Assembly: GCA_030654175.1 (NCBI GenBank)
Contig: JAURXZ010000006.1
Coordinates: 124,001 to 188,000 of the forward strand
Reading direction: 5' to 3'
DNA: 64,000 bases
From: Bacteroidia bacterium
Lineage (GTDB): Bacteria; Bacteroidota; Bacteroidia; 2-12-FULL-35-15
The position numbers and the translations under genes were made by a program. Of this stretch, positions 24,645 through 34,262 are shown in pieces. The stretch's first letter is position 1, and each line of letters opens with the position of its first letter. The notes beneath the pieces were generated by a model. The model was given only the letters and a program-made list of their open reading frames with translations, did not search any database and was not told the DNA's origin.

Positions 24645-25367
24645 TTACTTCAAAGCAGAGGAAATAACCTTACTGACATCCGTAATTAAGGTATTTATTT
24701 CCTCATCAGCGTATTTAGTAACAAAAATAGGTTCGTGTATGATCATTTGAGCTTTACCCGGTAAAAGGTTAAAAGAATCAGAAGGAAGGATGTCTTTTGT
24801 ACCAATCAATGTAATTGGCAAAATGGGTAGTCCCAGATCCATAGCCAACCTGAAGGCACCTCGCTTGAATGGCGCAAGTTCCCCGGTTTTACTTCGGGTA
24901 CCTTCTGGAAATATCACCACAGAAGTGCCATTTACTAATTTCTGTTTAACCTTATTCATACTTTCAATAGCAACCTGAGTATTGGATCGGTCAATAAATA
25001 TATGGCCTATCATTTCGCAGCATATCCCAAATCCGGGAATTTTACGAAGTTCCTGTTTCATTACCCACTTAATATCAATGCCTAACCAACCATAAATTAA
25101 AAATATATCGTAATAACTCTGGTGATTTAACACAATAATATAGGAGGTGTTTTTTTGAATGTGCTCCTTCCCTGTTACCTTAATGGATATTGGTGTTAAA
25201 TAGGAATTGAGTCTTGCCCATATAACTCCACAATAACCTGCTGCTTTCTGACTAAAGAGGGAGATCAAAATAGCTATTATACAAAAGAATAAAGTATTAA
25301 TGATCAAAAATGGAAAAAAGAAAAGCCATTTATACGGCTGATAGAGGATGTATCCTAGTTTTCTCAT
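24645..25367 (-). CDS. plsC: 1-acyl-sn-glycerol-3-phosphate acyltransferase
   Basis: 240 aa. An N-terminal membrane helix (about 16-40) is followed by the acyltransferase motifs: I, NHQSYYD (His82-x4-Asp87); II near FIDRS; III, FPEGTRS (about 153-159). It acylates lysophosphatidic acid to phosphatidic acid at the membrane in phospholipid synthesis. It is a single gene, transcribed divergently from the serine hydrolase gene. Confidence 0.9.
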   Translation of the reverse strand: MRKLGYILYQPYKWLFFFPFLIINTLFFCIIAILISLFSQKAAGYCGVIWARLNSYLTPISIKVTGKEHIQKNTSYIIVLNHQSYYDIFLIYGWLGIDIKWVMKQELRKIPGFGICCEMIGHIFIDRSNTQVAIESMNKVKQKLVNGTSVVIFPEGTRSKTGELAPFKRGAFRLAMDLGLPILPITLIGTKDILPSDSFNLLPGKAQMIIHEPIFVTKYADEEINTLITDVSKVISSALK

Positions 25368-25545
25368 ACTTTTTTTGGTAAAGGTAATATTAAAATAATT
25401 GCAGGTGCTTTTTCAAAATGTATCAGATCCAAAATTTTATTCTCATTTCAACACCGCCCGGGAAACAGGGTTCCGTTCTTAATAGCACCAACACGTCAAG
25501 TGTTTTGGCTATCGGGTTATATTTACAAAAATCCCAAATTATTTA

Positions 25546-25577
25546 TTTGTATTAAACTTCTTAAACAATTACTTTTG
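25546..25577 (+). promoter_or_regulatory. Promoter of the serine hydrolase gene
   Basis: TTTG (25546-25549), 20-nt spacer, then TACTTTTG (25570-25577), matching both Bacteroidota elements. The ATG follows 58 nt after the -7 box. Confidence 0.65.
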
Positions 25578-25634
25578 AACAAACACTGTTAAAATTAAGC
25601 AATTCAGATTTACTTCACACATAACGCAAAAATT

Positions 25635-26951
25635 ATGGGTAAACAATTATTTACACTTATTGCTTTTCTTGCTTTTTTTAATGCAAAATCGCAAACTTCC
25701 TATTTTCCGCCAGTTTTCGGAACTACATGGGATACCGTTTCACCTGCTTCTCTTGGCTGGTGCCAGGAACAAATAGATACGCTGACCGATTATCTTGGAA
25801 ACAGAAACACCAAAGCATTTATCATCTTAAAAGAAGGGAAGATTGCGCTTGAAAAATATTATGGAACGTTTACACAGGATAGTGCCTGGTATTGGGCTTC
25901 AGCGGGCAAAACCCTTACCGCTTTTACTGTTGGCATTGCTCAGCAAGAGGGGTACCTTTCTATAAATGATACCACCTCACACTATTTAAATAGCGGCTGG
26001 ACCTCCACCCCTGCTTCTAAAGAAGATTTAATAACCATAAGGCATCAGTTAACAATGACAAGCGGATTAGATGATGGCGTTCCGGACTATACCTGCACCG
26101 TTGATACCTGTTTACAATATCTGGCCGATGCAGGCACAAGATGGGCGTATCATAACGGACCTTATACATTACTGGATGATGTGATTCAATCTGCAACCGG
26201 ACAATCCCTGAATTCATATATATCACAAAATATTAGCAGTCAAACTGGTATTACAGGATCATATTTTCCTTCCGGCTATAACAATGTGTTTTACAGTAAG
26301 GCCCGTAGTATGGCTCGTTTCGGTCTTCTTGTTCTTAACAAAGGTATTTGGAACAACAATGCCATTCTCACTGATACAGCATATTTTAATCAAATGGTTA
26401 ATACCTCTCAACTTCTCAACCCTTCTTATGGCTATTTATGGTGGCTCAATGGTAAAACATCCTTTATGTTTCCCACACTTCAAACTATTTTCCCCGGCTC
26501 ACTCAATCCTTCAGCACCAGATGATATGTTTGCTGCTATAGGTAAAAACGGACAACTCATAAATATTGTTCCTAGTCAAAATTTAGTTTTTATACGAATG
26601 GGAAATTCGCCCGGTACAGGAGGCGCTGTTCCCATTGCTTTTAATGATACCATCTGGCAAAAATTAAATAGCATTTTTTGCAATGCATCCGGCATTTCAG
26701 ATTCCCATATTGATGAAAGTGATTTACAAATTTATCCCAATCCGGCATTAGAAATGGTTACCATGGAATTACCCAAACATTTTTTTGATCTACAAATTAC
26801 CGACCTGGCCGGAAGGATCATTTTTGAAAACAAAGATATTTGGCAAAAATCAGAAATTGACATACGAAATTTCGGGAAAGGAATTTACTTAGCCCGTGCT
26901 ATAACCAATAATAAAGGCACTTATACTAAAAAAATAGTTGTTTTAAGATAG
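25635..26951 (+). CDS. Secreted class C beta-lactamase-like serine hydrolase with T9SS sorting domain
   Basis: 438 aa. Signal peptide 1-20. The serine beta-lactamase/DD-peptidase fold carries SAGK (Ser89-x2-Lys92) and YHN (172-174, the YxN motif), and GTGGAV near 330 could be the third motif region. The last 75 residues start at IYPNPALEM and end in KKIVVLR, the T9SS type A sorting domain, so the protein is secreted across the outer membrane and possibly anchored on the surface. Substrates may be esters, peptides or amides. A true beta-lactamase role is unlikely. Confidence 0.88.
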   Translation: MGKQLFTLIAFLAFFNAKSQTSYFPPVFGTTWDTVSPASLGWCQEQIDTLTDYLGNRNTKAFIILKEGKIALEKYYGTFTQDSAWYWASAGKTLTAFTVGIAQQEGYLSINDTTSHYLNSGWTSTPASKEDLITIRHQLTMTSGLDDGVPDYTCTVDTCLQYLADAGTRWAYHNGPYTLLDDVIQSATGQSLNSYISQNISSQTGITGSYFPSGYNNVFYSKARSMARFGLLVLNKGIWNNNAILTDTAYFNQMVNTSQLLNPSYGYLWWLNGKTSFMFPTLQTIFPGSLNPSAPDDMFAAIGKNGQLINIVPSQNLVFIRMGNSPGTGGAVPIAFNDTIWQKLNSIFCNASGISDSHIDESDLQIYPNPALEMVTMELPKHFFDLQITDLAGRIIFENKDIWQKSEIDIRNFGKGIYLARAITNNKGTYTKKIVVLR

Positions 26952-27008
26952 CATCAGGATACTCCGAATTAAATTTTCAGGTAATTAGTAAAAACAATTT
27001 TTATAATA

Positions 27009-27016
27009 TATATTTG
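27009..27016 (+). promoter_or_regulatory. Candidate -7 element of the metalloprotease gene
   Basis: TATATTTG matches TAnnTTTG exactly, 60 nt before the ATG at 27077. No TTG is present at the usual -33 distance. Confidence 0.4.
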
Positions 27017-27076
27017 TTTACCAAAGCATCCAATATTTTCTTTAGACCATTATTTCGAAACAAAAAAACTTTGAAT

Positions 27077-29833
27077 ATGAAATCAAAAATACTCCTGTCA
27101 GTTGCCTTTATATTACTTGGAACCTACATCCGGGCTCAAAACTCAAATAGCCGTCCTGCAAAAAAAAATCAGGATGAACAGGTAGTAGTAAAGAACGGAA
27201 ATACCTCGTTTTTTAAACTACTTGACAGAGCCACTAAAATTGATGTTAAAAACGATATCCGTGATGCAGTTTTTCTGGAACTTGACTTTGCTGAATTAGC
27301 AAGGATCAACAAAGAAAAACCTTCTTCCCTGATCCTAGATCTGCCTCTATCGGACAATAGTAATGCAACATTTTACCTCAAAACAGCAAAAGTAGTTTCC
27401 GACAACTTTTCACTCCTTACCGGAAACAATGAAAAAGTGGATTATACTCCCGGTTTATATTACCAGGGAACAGTTGCAGGGAACACGCCATCACTGGCTG
27501 CATGGAGTTTATTTGATCAGAGTATCATGACCGTATTTTCATGGAACAACCAAAATTATGTTTTAGGACTTTGGAAAAATGAATCAAACCCCCTTAATAA
27601 TATCTACATTTTATATAAAGACAGCGATGTACTTTACCAAAGGAAATTTGAATGTATGGCCGATAAATTAATAAAAGAATCGACTGCTAAAGCTACAGGA
27701 ACAGACAATCCTGAATTATTGTTTACAAATTGCGTTAAAATATATTTTGAGTGTGATTATGAAATGTACACTGATAATGGAAACAGTACTACAAATGTCG
27801 GAAACTTTGTAACAGGTATGTTTAACGTTATTCAAACATTATATACCAATGAAAGTATAGGTGTTGAAATATCTCAGATATATGCCTGGGCTACCACCGA
27901 TCCATATATATCGAATACAACCTCTACAGATCTTCTAAATAGTTTCCAGGCCTATCGTACCACATTTACCGGTGATTTAGCTCATTTCCTAACAACCAGG
28001 AACCTTGGTGCCGGAGGATTAGCTTATCTTGATGTATTGTGTACTCCCAGTTATGCCTACGGTATGACCAATATTGACAATACGTATGACACCTACCCGA
28101 ACTACTCATGGACCATAGAAGCTGTTACACATGAGTTGGGACATAATATAGGTTCCAATCATACCCAATGGTGCGGATGGGTGGGAGGAGCTATTGATGA
28201 TTGCTATGCAACCGAACCTGAACCTCAGGGAGCACCAGCATGTCCACCGGGACCTCACCCTGCAAATGGTGGAACTATAATGAGTTATTGTCATTTAGGT
28301 GGAACCGGCATTTTACTTACAAATGGCTTTGGAACCCAACCGGGAAATAAGGTCAGAACACAATATAATGCAGCCACTTGCTTAACATCTTGTGCTCCAA
28401 CAGATCCGGTTTGTGCCAATATAACTGCTATTAGCGCCTGTGGTCCATCAAATGTTCAAACCTATACCGGTGGAGGAACCGGTTCATGGAATACAAGTAC
28501 GGTTAGCTCTTGCGGATTTATGGCTCCGGGAGTAGAAAAGATCTTTAGTTATGTTGCCCCATCCACAGGTGTTTATAGTATTCAGGTTACGGCAGCAACG
28601 GGTTATGTGGATTATCAATGGAAATCAAATTCCTGTGGTTCTACAGGCTGGACATGTATCAGCAATATTACTACTCCAGGTGCTTATGGTTCTATGTCAT
28701 GGACAGCAGGTACTACCTATTATATCCTGCTTGATGATGAAAACAGTACTGTTGGTACACATACATTTTATATAAATTGTCCTGCTATTACCGGGCCTTG
28801 CGCCAGCATCACTTCAATCAGTGCTTGCGGAGTTGCCGGAGCTCAAACATATACTGGTGGAGGAAACGGAGTTTGGAATACAACAACAAACAGCGCTTGC
28901 GCCTACCTAACTCCCGGGCTTGAAAAAATTTACAGTTTTGTTGCTCCTACAACTGGCATTTACAGCATCCAGGTTACTTCAGCTTCAGGCTGGGTTGACT
29001 ATCAATGGCAAACTACTTCATGTGCTGAAACAGGGTGGAATTGTATTGCAGATACCAATGCAATTGGAGTATTTGGTGCAATGTCCTGGACAGCAGGAAC
29101 AACCTATTACATCTTACTTGATGACGAAAATACTACCGCTGGCACCCATACATTTTACATCAATTGCCCGGCTATTACAGGCCCTTGTGCCAACATAACC
29201 TCTATAAGCACCTGTGGTTCAGCTTCTTCACAAACATTTACCGGAGGAGGAGCCGGAACCTGGAATACCGGTACTTGCGGATATCCAACACCGGGCACAG
29301 AAAAAATTTACAGTTTTGTTGCTCCTATCACAGGTACTTACGGTATCCAGATTACTGCTGCGAGTGGTTATGTGGATTATTTATGGCAAGCTACAAACTG
29401 TGCTTCCACAGGATGGATCTGTATTGAAGATACCAATGCAGTAGGCCTGTATGGTGCAATACCTTGGACAGCCGGAGTAACTTATTATATCCTGGTGGAT
29501 GACGAAGATGCAACTGTTGGTACCCATACATTTTATGTTAACTGCCTGGATCTTCCTACCGGAATTATAGAAAATACAGAAGTACCCAATGTAAACATTT
29601 CTCCTAATCCAAATACAGGTAGCTTCACCATTAGCATTGATCATTTTGCAGCAAAAGATCTGCAAATAAACATTTTTAATGTACTTGGCGAGATAGTTTA
29701 CTCATCGAAGCCAGAAAACATAACCGGGAAATTTAATAAAGAAGTTTTTCTTGGCAATGTTTCTAAAGGTGTATATATGGTCCAAGTTAGCGCAGGAAGT
29801 AAATTGTATCATAAGAAAATAATTGTTGAATAG
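27077..29833 (+). CDS. Secreted zinc metalloprotease with three C-terminal repeats and T9SS sorting domain
   Basis: 918 aa from the ATG at 27077; a longer frame from an upstream TTG lacks a good signal, whereas this start gives one (about 1-20). The catalytic site is HELGHNIGSNH (His352, Glu353, His356, His362), the HExGHxxGxxH zinc motif of the reprolysin-like M12B group. After about residue 445 come three copies of a domain of about 128 aa (Cys-rich, ending CPAITGP), then a T9SS type A domain (ISPNPNTGSF ... HKKIIVE). The repeats resemble bacterial pre-peptidase C-terminal domains that bind substrate. It is a secreted protein-degrading enzyme. Confidence 0.9.
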   Translation: MKSKILLSVAFILLGTYIRAQNSNSRPAKKNQDEQVVVKNGNTSFFKLLDRATKIDVKNDIRDAVFLELDFAELARINKEKPSSLILDLPLSDNSNATFYLKTAKVVSDNFSLLTGNNEKVDYTPGLYYQGTVAGNTPSLAAWSLFDQSIMTVFSWNNQNYVLGLWKNESNPLNNIYILYKDSDVLYQRKFECMADKLIKESTAKATGTDNPELLFTNCVKIYFECDYEMYTDNGNSTTNVGNFVTGMFNVIQTLYTNESIGVEISQIYAWATTDPYISNTTSTDLLNSFQAYRTTFTGDLAHFLTTRNLGAGGLAYLDVLCTPSYAYGMTNIDNTYDTYPNYSWTIEAVTHELGHNIGSNHTQWCGWVGGAIDDCYATEPEPQGAPACPPGPHPANGGTIMSYCHLGGTGILLTNGFGTQPGNKVRTQYNAATCLTSCAPTDPVCANITAISACGPSNVQTYTGGGTGSWNTSTVSSCGFMAPGVEKIFSYVAPSTGVYSIQVTAATGYVDYQWKSNSCGSTGWTCISNITTPGAYGSMSWTAGTTYYILLDDENSTVGTHTFYINCPAITGPCASITSISACGVAGAQTYTGGGNGVWNTTTNSACAYLTPGLEKIYSFVAPTTGIYSIQVTSASGWVDYQWQTTSCAETGWNCIADTNAIGVFGAMSWTAGTTYYILLDDENTTAGTHTFYINCPAITGPCANITSISTCGSASSQTFTGGGAGTWNTGTCGYPTPGTEKIYSFVAPITGTYGIQITAASGYVDYLWQATNCASTGWICIEDTNAVGLYGAIPWTAGVTYYILVDDEDATVGTHTFYVNCLDLPTGIIENTEVPNVNISPNPNTGSFTISIDHFAAKDLQINIFNVLGEIVYSSKPENITGKFNKEVFLGNVSKGVYMVQVSAGSKLYHKKIIVE

Positions 29834-29875
29834 GCTGAAATAAGCCTGTGTAAAGGGAACTGGGTTGTAAGTTTA

Positions 29876-29906
29876 AGAGGCTGTCTCAAAAGGACAGTCT
29901 CTTTTT
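29876..29906 (+). terminator. Intrinsic terminator after the metalloprotease gene
   Basis: AGAGGCTGTC (29876-29885) pairs with GACAGTCTCT (29893-29902; one G-T wobble) and is followed by TTTTT. Confidence 0.8.
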
Positions 29907-30147
29907 GCTTTAGAAAAAATTTAAAATCTTGCAAAACAGATAGTCACCCTTAAAAATCAAACAACGTTTTAATATCAAATTGAAAGCATTAAAATTTTGA
30001 TAATGTAAGATAATATTGCATTCAAAATTCTCTTTCAAATCTATTCAAACTTAAATCTAATGCCAAAATAACAATATTTTTCCTTAACAAGTTCAACGAC
30101 ATTTATCAACTATCTATATTATTATACAAATTATCGAATAATAATTG

Positions 30148-30155
30148 TACGTTTG
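30148..30155 (+). promoter_or_regulatory. Candidate -7 element of the S74-domain gene
   Basis: TACGTTTG fits TAnnTTTG and lies 32 nt before the chosen ATG. No clear -33 element is seen. Confidence 0.35.
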
Positions 30156-30186
30156 CCGCAAAATTCAAAAACATAAAAAAAGATCC

Positions 30187-32583
30187 ATGAAAACAAAAAT
30201 TACAATTTCGCTTCTAGCTACAGCAAGTTTTTTATTTAATGTGAATGATTCACGGGCACAGTGGACAGTTAATGCGGCAGGAGATGTTTATAATAGCAAT
30301 TCTTCCGGTCTTGTCGGCCTCGGGCTAACAGCGCCCGCTTCCTTATTTCATGCTGCGGGACAGATTCGCACTGGTATTCCGACAGGAGGATTAGGAGGGG
30401 CATCGGCAACTACAGGGTCTTTCCTGCTATACAACTCTACGAATAGCAATACTGTTAATATTCAGTCCGGAACGACCTCAACAAGTTATACTATGACTCT
30501 ACCTACTGCTCAAGGAGCTAATGGTTCAGTATTGACAAATGACGGTTCAGGAGGTTTAAACTGGTTGATTGTTGAACCTTGGGTGACTTCTGGTAATACA
30601 CTAAGTGGTACTTTACCTTCTTCTCCTGTTCAGTGGATCGGCACAATAAATGCTGCTGATTGGATTATAAAAACAAATAGCACAGAGAGAATGAGGGTTT
30701 TATCGACCGGCAATGTAGGTATTGGAACGGCAGCGCCAGGAAAAAAAATCGATGTGAATGGCGATGCTCTTATTGGGGCAAGTAATAGGGCGGCAGGCCA
30801 TGCATTTTTGTTTCTTGATGCGGGAACGGGTGCAGGAAATGAACCCCATTTTCGATTCTCCCAGAACACAATATTAAAGGCACAAATCAAGTGGTCATCA
30901 GATGCTTCTGGCGGCATTGATTTTTATACACTTGGGGCAGGGTCTTTTGTGAGATTTACAAATGCCGGCAATGTAGGTATCGGGACAACAAGTCCTGATT
31001 TTAATGGTAGTGGTTCTGCTTTTAGAACATTATCAATACTTGGCCCAAACACTTCCGCAACAAGCTGTGGTATATTAGAGATGGCAACTCAATCAACAGA
31101 TGCAGATGCAAATATAGCAGGAGTTCTGAATTTTGCTGCGAGTTCAAACGCTAGCACTAAAAAAAGTATAGCTCAAATCGTATCGTTCACTCAAGGTACA
31201 ACTGCAACCAACAGGGGAGGATTTATGATATTCAACACAAAACCTGATGGCTCAACATCTACTTTAGAAAGAATGAGAATTGACAATTTAGGCAATGTTG
31301 GGATTGGGACAAGCCCGGCTTACAAACTTCATGTAGTAACCACACTTGGTGGCGACAAAGCTGTAATGGGAACCAGCTCTGCTTCAACAACATCCGGTGT
31401 AAATCATGGAGGGTACTTTGAAGCGAATGGTGCGGGAGCAAATGCAAACGTAGGTTTGTACGCATCTGCAAGTGCTGGCCTTTTAAATTACGGAGCTCAT
31501 ATTATTGTTACTGCAAATGGCAACGACCGCTCGTTGGTTAGTGCAGGAACAGCTCCATCTTATTTTAATGGTAGTGTGGGGATTGGGTTTCCTAATCCTG
31601 CATTTAAATTGGATGTAAATGGTACTTCCAATTTTTCTGGAAATATGACAATTACTGGAAATCTCTCTGTAAACGGTAGCAGTACTAGAACAATATCTGA
31701 CAATTACACTTCCGACCAACAGTTTAAAACAAATGTTGATTCAATTCATTCAGCCTTAAACACAATCAAACAATTAAAACCTAGAAGTTTTTATTTTGAT
31801 ACAACAAATGTTTATGGGTTAAATTTCAGCGACAAAAAACAATTTGGTTTTATAGCTCAAGATGTTGAAACTATTCTTCCCGATTTGGTTACATCAATAA
31901 CAAAACACGCTGCTCTTGATACATTGGGCAATATTATTCATTCCGCTATAACATATAAAGCATTAAACTATAATGCATTTATCGGAATTTTAACAAAAGG
32001 TATTCAGGAACTGCAACAAAAAAATGATAGTTTGAAAACAAAAACAAACGAGCAGGATTCTATCAACACGGCATTGCAAAACGAGGTTAATCAGCTGCAA
32101 ACAAAAAACACCTCATTACAAAATCAGATAAACAATTTGATAACAAATGACACCTTAGTGCAAAATCAACTGAATCAACTCTCATCACTGATTAATGACT
32201 GCTGTAACAATGGTAATGGGAATGGGAATGGGAATGGTAATCATCATTCAATGCAACCTGGTCCAAATAATAATCAAGACCAATCTTCAACACCCCTCAT
32301 TGATGTTGAATTAAATAACAAAAATATTGTGATACTTAATCAGAATGTTCCTAATCCGTTTGCAGAACAAACTACAATCAGTTATTATTTGCCGGATAAT
32401 ATTACTCATGCACAAATTATATTTTCAGATCTATCGGGTAAAATCATTAAAACTATTGACCTAACAGAGAAGGGCAAAGGGGTGTTAAATGTGTTTGCTA
32501 ATGACTTATCAAATGGCATTTATACATATTCTTTAATTATTGATGGACAAATAGCGGAAATGAAAAAGATGGTAAAGAATTAA
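30187..32583 (+). CDS. Secreted fibre-like protein with S74 chaperone domain, coiled coil and T9SS domain
   Basis: 798 aa from the ATG at 30187, which gives a clean signal peptide (to about RAQ); an in-frame TTG upstream is less likely. The long middle is rich in Gly, Ser, Thr and Asn with repeated beta motifs (GNVGIGT recurring four times or more), as in trimeric fibre shafts. Residues about 500-590 match the Peptidase_S74 endosialidase-type intramolecular chaperone (SDQQFKTNV, FGFIAQDVE). Then come a heptad-rich coiled coil (about 600-660), a Gly-Asn tract and a T9SS domain. Likely a surface adhesin. In phage fibres the S74 part is cut off; here the sorting domain lies beyond it. Confidence 0.85.
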   Translation: MKTKITISLLATASFLFNVNDSRAQWTVNAAGDVYNSNSSGLVGLGLTAPASLFHAAGQIRTGIPTGGLGGASATTGSFLLYNSTNSNTVNIQSGTTSTSYTMTLPTAQGANGSVLTNDGSGGLNWLIVEPWVTSGNTLSGTLPSSPVQWIGTINAADWIIKTNSTERMRVLSTGNVGIGTAAPGKKIDVNGDALIGASNRAAGHAFLFLDAGTGAGNEPHFRFSQNTILKAQIKWSSDASGGIDFYTLGAGSFVRFTNAGNVGIGTTSPDFNGSGSAFRTLSILGPNTSATSCGILEMATQSTDADANIAGVLNFAASSNASTKKSIAQIVSFTQGTTATNRGGFMIFNTKPDGSTSTLERMRIDNLGNVGIGTSPAYKLHVVTTLGGDKAVMGTSSASTTSGVNHGGYFEANGAGANANVGLYASASAGLLNYGAHIIVTANGNDRSLVSAGTAPSYFNGSVGIGFPNPAFKLDVNGTSNFSGNMTITGNLSVNGSSTRTISDNYTSDQQFKTNVDSIHSALNTIKQLKPRSFYFDTTNVYGLNFSDKKQFGFIAQDVETILPDLVTSITKHAALDTLGNIIHSAITYKALNYNAFIGILTKGIQELQQKNDSLKTKTNEQDSINTALQNEVNQLQTKNTSLQNQINNLITNDTLVQNQLNQLSSLINDCCNNGNGNGNGNGNHHSMQPGPNNNQDQSSTPLIDVELNNKNIVILNQNVPNPFAEQTTISYYLPDNITHAQIIFSDLSGKIIKTIDLTEKGKGVLNVFANDLSNGIYTYSLIIDGQIAEMKKMVKN
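32212..32240 (+). repeat. Hexanucleotide tandem repeat encoding a Gly-Asn tract
   Basis: About five copies of GGTAAT/GGGAAT encode (Gly-Asn)n between the coiled coil and the T9SS domain of the S74 protein. The unit is a multiple of three, so copy-number change would alter linker length without frameshift. Confidence 0.7.
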
Positions 32584-32601
32584 TACTAAAATTTAGAAAT
32601 T

Positions 32602-32639
32602 AGAGAGGCGAAATTAGTTTTAACGTTCGTCTCTCTTTA
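32602..32639 (+). terminator. Intrinsic terminator after the S74-domain gene
   Basis: GAGAGGCGAA (32603-32612) pairs with TTCGTCTCTC (32626-32635; one G-T wobble). A short T-rich tail follows. Confidence 0.6.
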
Positions 32640-32677
32640 TTTAGCTTATCTCATAGTTGTAATATTAAAAAAAAGCA

Positions 32678-34225
32678 ATGAAAATAATTGGATTAATTAT
32701 ATTGACACTTTTTTATATTACAGCCAAAGGACAGGGTGTTTTCCAAAAAACATTTGGAACTATAAACTATGAGGAAATTTGGGGGCTAGACATTACTTCC
32801 GATAACGGATTTATTCTTGCTGGTTATACTAATATTGACAATGGTTATATTTTAAAATTAAACTCTAATGGAGATACCATTTGGACAAAAAATATTGACG
32901 CTGGTGGTATGGATTTACTTTATTCTATTCAACAAACACAGGATAATGGATTTATTGTTGGTGGACGAACAAGTGGATTTGGAGGAGGTGGACTAGATAT
33001 GTTTCTAATTAAAATAGACTCAAACGGAAATAATCAATGGACAAAAGCAATTGGTGGGCCTGGTGATGAGACTATAAATTCAGTTAAAGAAACTTCAGAT
33101 GGAGGATTCATCATCGCAGGAAACACTTATAGTTTTGGTGCTGGGTTGAATGACTTTTATATTGTCAAAATGGACTCAAGTGGAAATATACTTTGGAGCA
33201 AAAGTATTGGGGGAACAGGCAACGACAACGCATATTCAATTACCCAAACAATAGACAGTGGTTATGTTGCTGTTGGCCTTACCGCAAGCACAGGTGCTGG
33301 AGACAAAGATGTTTTATCAGTAAAACTTGACAAGAATGGAAATATAGTTTGGACTAAAACATATGGGGGTACGGGAGATGATAGAGCAAATTCTATTCAG
33401 CAGACAATTGATGGAGGATTCATAATTTCAGGAGTAACAAATAGTTTTGGTGCTGGTAATTATGATTTTTATTTAATAAAAACCGATTTGTCAGGTAATT
33501 TATCTTGGGAAAAAACATTTGGAGGTGTTGGAGATGATTGGGCATATTCTATTGAACAAACAAAAGACAACGGATTTATTTTAGCCGGGTACACTGCAAG
33601 TTTCGGCAAGGGCGATAAAGACTATTACTTAGTAAAATCGAATTCTGTGGGAGATACAATTTGGACAAGAACATTTGGAGGGCCAATGGCAGAAATAGGA
33701 ACATTAGCTAAACAAACATCTGATAATGGTTATGCCATTATCGGATATGGACAAAGTTTTGGTGCAGGTAGTTGTGATTTTTATTTTGTAAAAACCGATA
33801 GCAATGGAAATGGAATATGTAATCAAAATAACACTAACACGCTTATAAGTAATCCTACTTCAACAGTGACCATTCCATCATTGACGGTTTCATCAGGTGG
33901 AATTGGTAATAGCATATCGCCCGTCATTACAAGCGGAACAATTATAAATTCATTATGTACAAATGTAGGAATGCTGTTACCTGAGCAGCTAATTCTGGAT
34001 TTTAATTTTTATCCAAATCCCGCTCAACAATTTTTTAATATCGAACTGCCTCAACAACAAAATTTTAATTTACTTGTTTATGATATCACAGGTAGAAAAG
34101 TAGTTGAAAGAACGAATGCTACTGGTACTGTAAAAGTTGATTGCAGCAGTTTAACATCAGGCATCTATTTTGTCAGAGCAGTAAATGAAAAAAACATTTT
34201 ATCCTGTAAATTAATTAAAGAGTAA
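32678..34225 (+). CDS. Secreted repeat (propeller-like) protein with T9SS sorting domain
   Basis: 515 aa. Signal peptide about 1-19. Residues about 25-380 contain seven or so copies of a repeat of about 50 aa with the pattern GGxGDD...S..QT.DGGFIxAGxTxSFG.G..DFYLxKxDxxGN..W.K, which resembles delta-60 or beta-propeller blades. The end (FYPNPAQQFFN ... SCKLIKE) is a T9SS type A domain. No catalytic motif is seen, so a binding or structural surface role is likely. Confidence 0.82.
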   Translation: MKIIGLIILTLFYITAKGQGVFQKTFGTINYEEIWGLDITSDNGFILAGYTNIDNGYILKLNSNGDTIWTKNIDAGGMDLLYSIQQTQDNGFIVGGRTSGFGGGGLDMFLIKIDSNGNNQWTKAIGGPGDETINSVKETSDGGFIIAGNTYSFGAGLNDFYIVKMDSSGNILWSKSIGGTGNDNAYSITQTIDSGYVAVGLTASTGAGDKDVLSVKLDKNGNIVWTKTYGGTGDDRANSIQQTIDGGFIISGVTNSFGAGNYDFYLIKTDLSGNLSWEKTFGGVGDDWAYSIEQTKDNGFILAGYTASFGKGDKDYYLVKSNSVGDTIWTRTFGGPMAEIGTLAKQTSDNGYAIIGYGQSFGAGSCDFYFVKTDSNGNGICNQNNTNTLISNPTSTVTIPSLTVSSGGIGNSISPVITSGTIINSLCTNVGMLLPEQLILDFNFYPNPAQQFFNIELPQQQNFNLLVYDITGRKVVERTNATGTVKVDCSSLTSGIYFVRAVNEKNILSCKLIKE

Positions 34226-34262
34226 AATGTTTGCAAACAATATGCTTCCATAGGCAAAAAAA

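Larger units (their letters stand above)
29834..30186. other. Intergenic region: terminator and AT-rich leader
   Basis: The 353 bp hold the terminator at 29876-29906, then AT-rich sequence with a TACGTTTG box at 30148-30155, 32 nt before the next ATG. I see no gene in it. Confidence 0.5.

Noticed and set aside
30187-32583. Prophage tail fibre
   Set aside because: The S74 domain occurs in phages, but a signal peptide, a T9SS sorting domain and T9SS neighbours, with no phage structural genes, indicate a secreted host protein.
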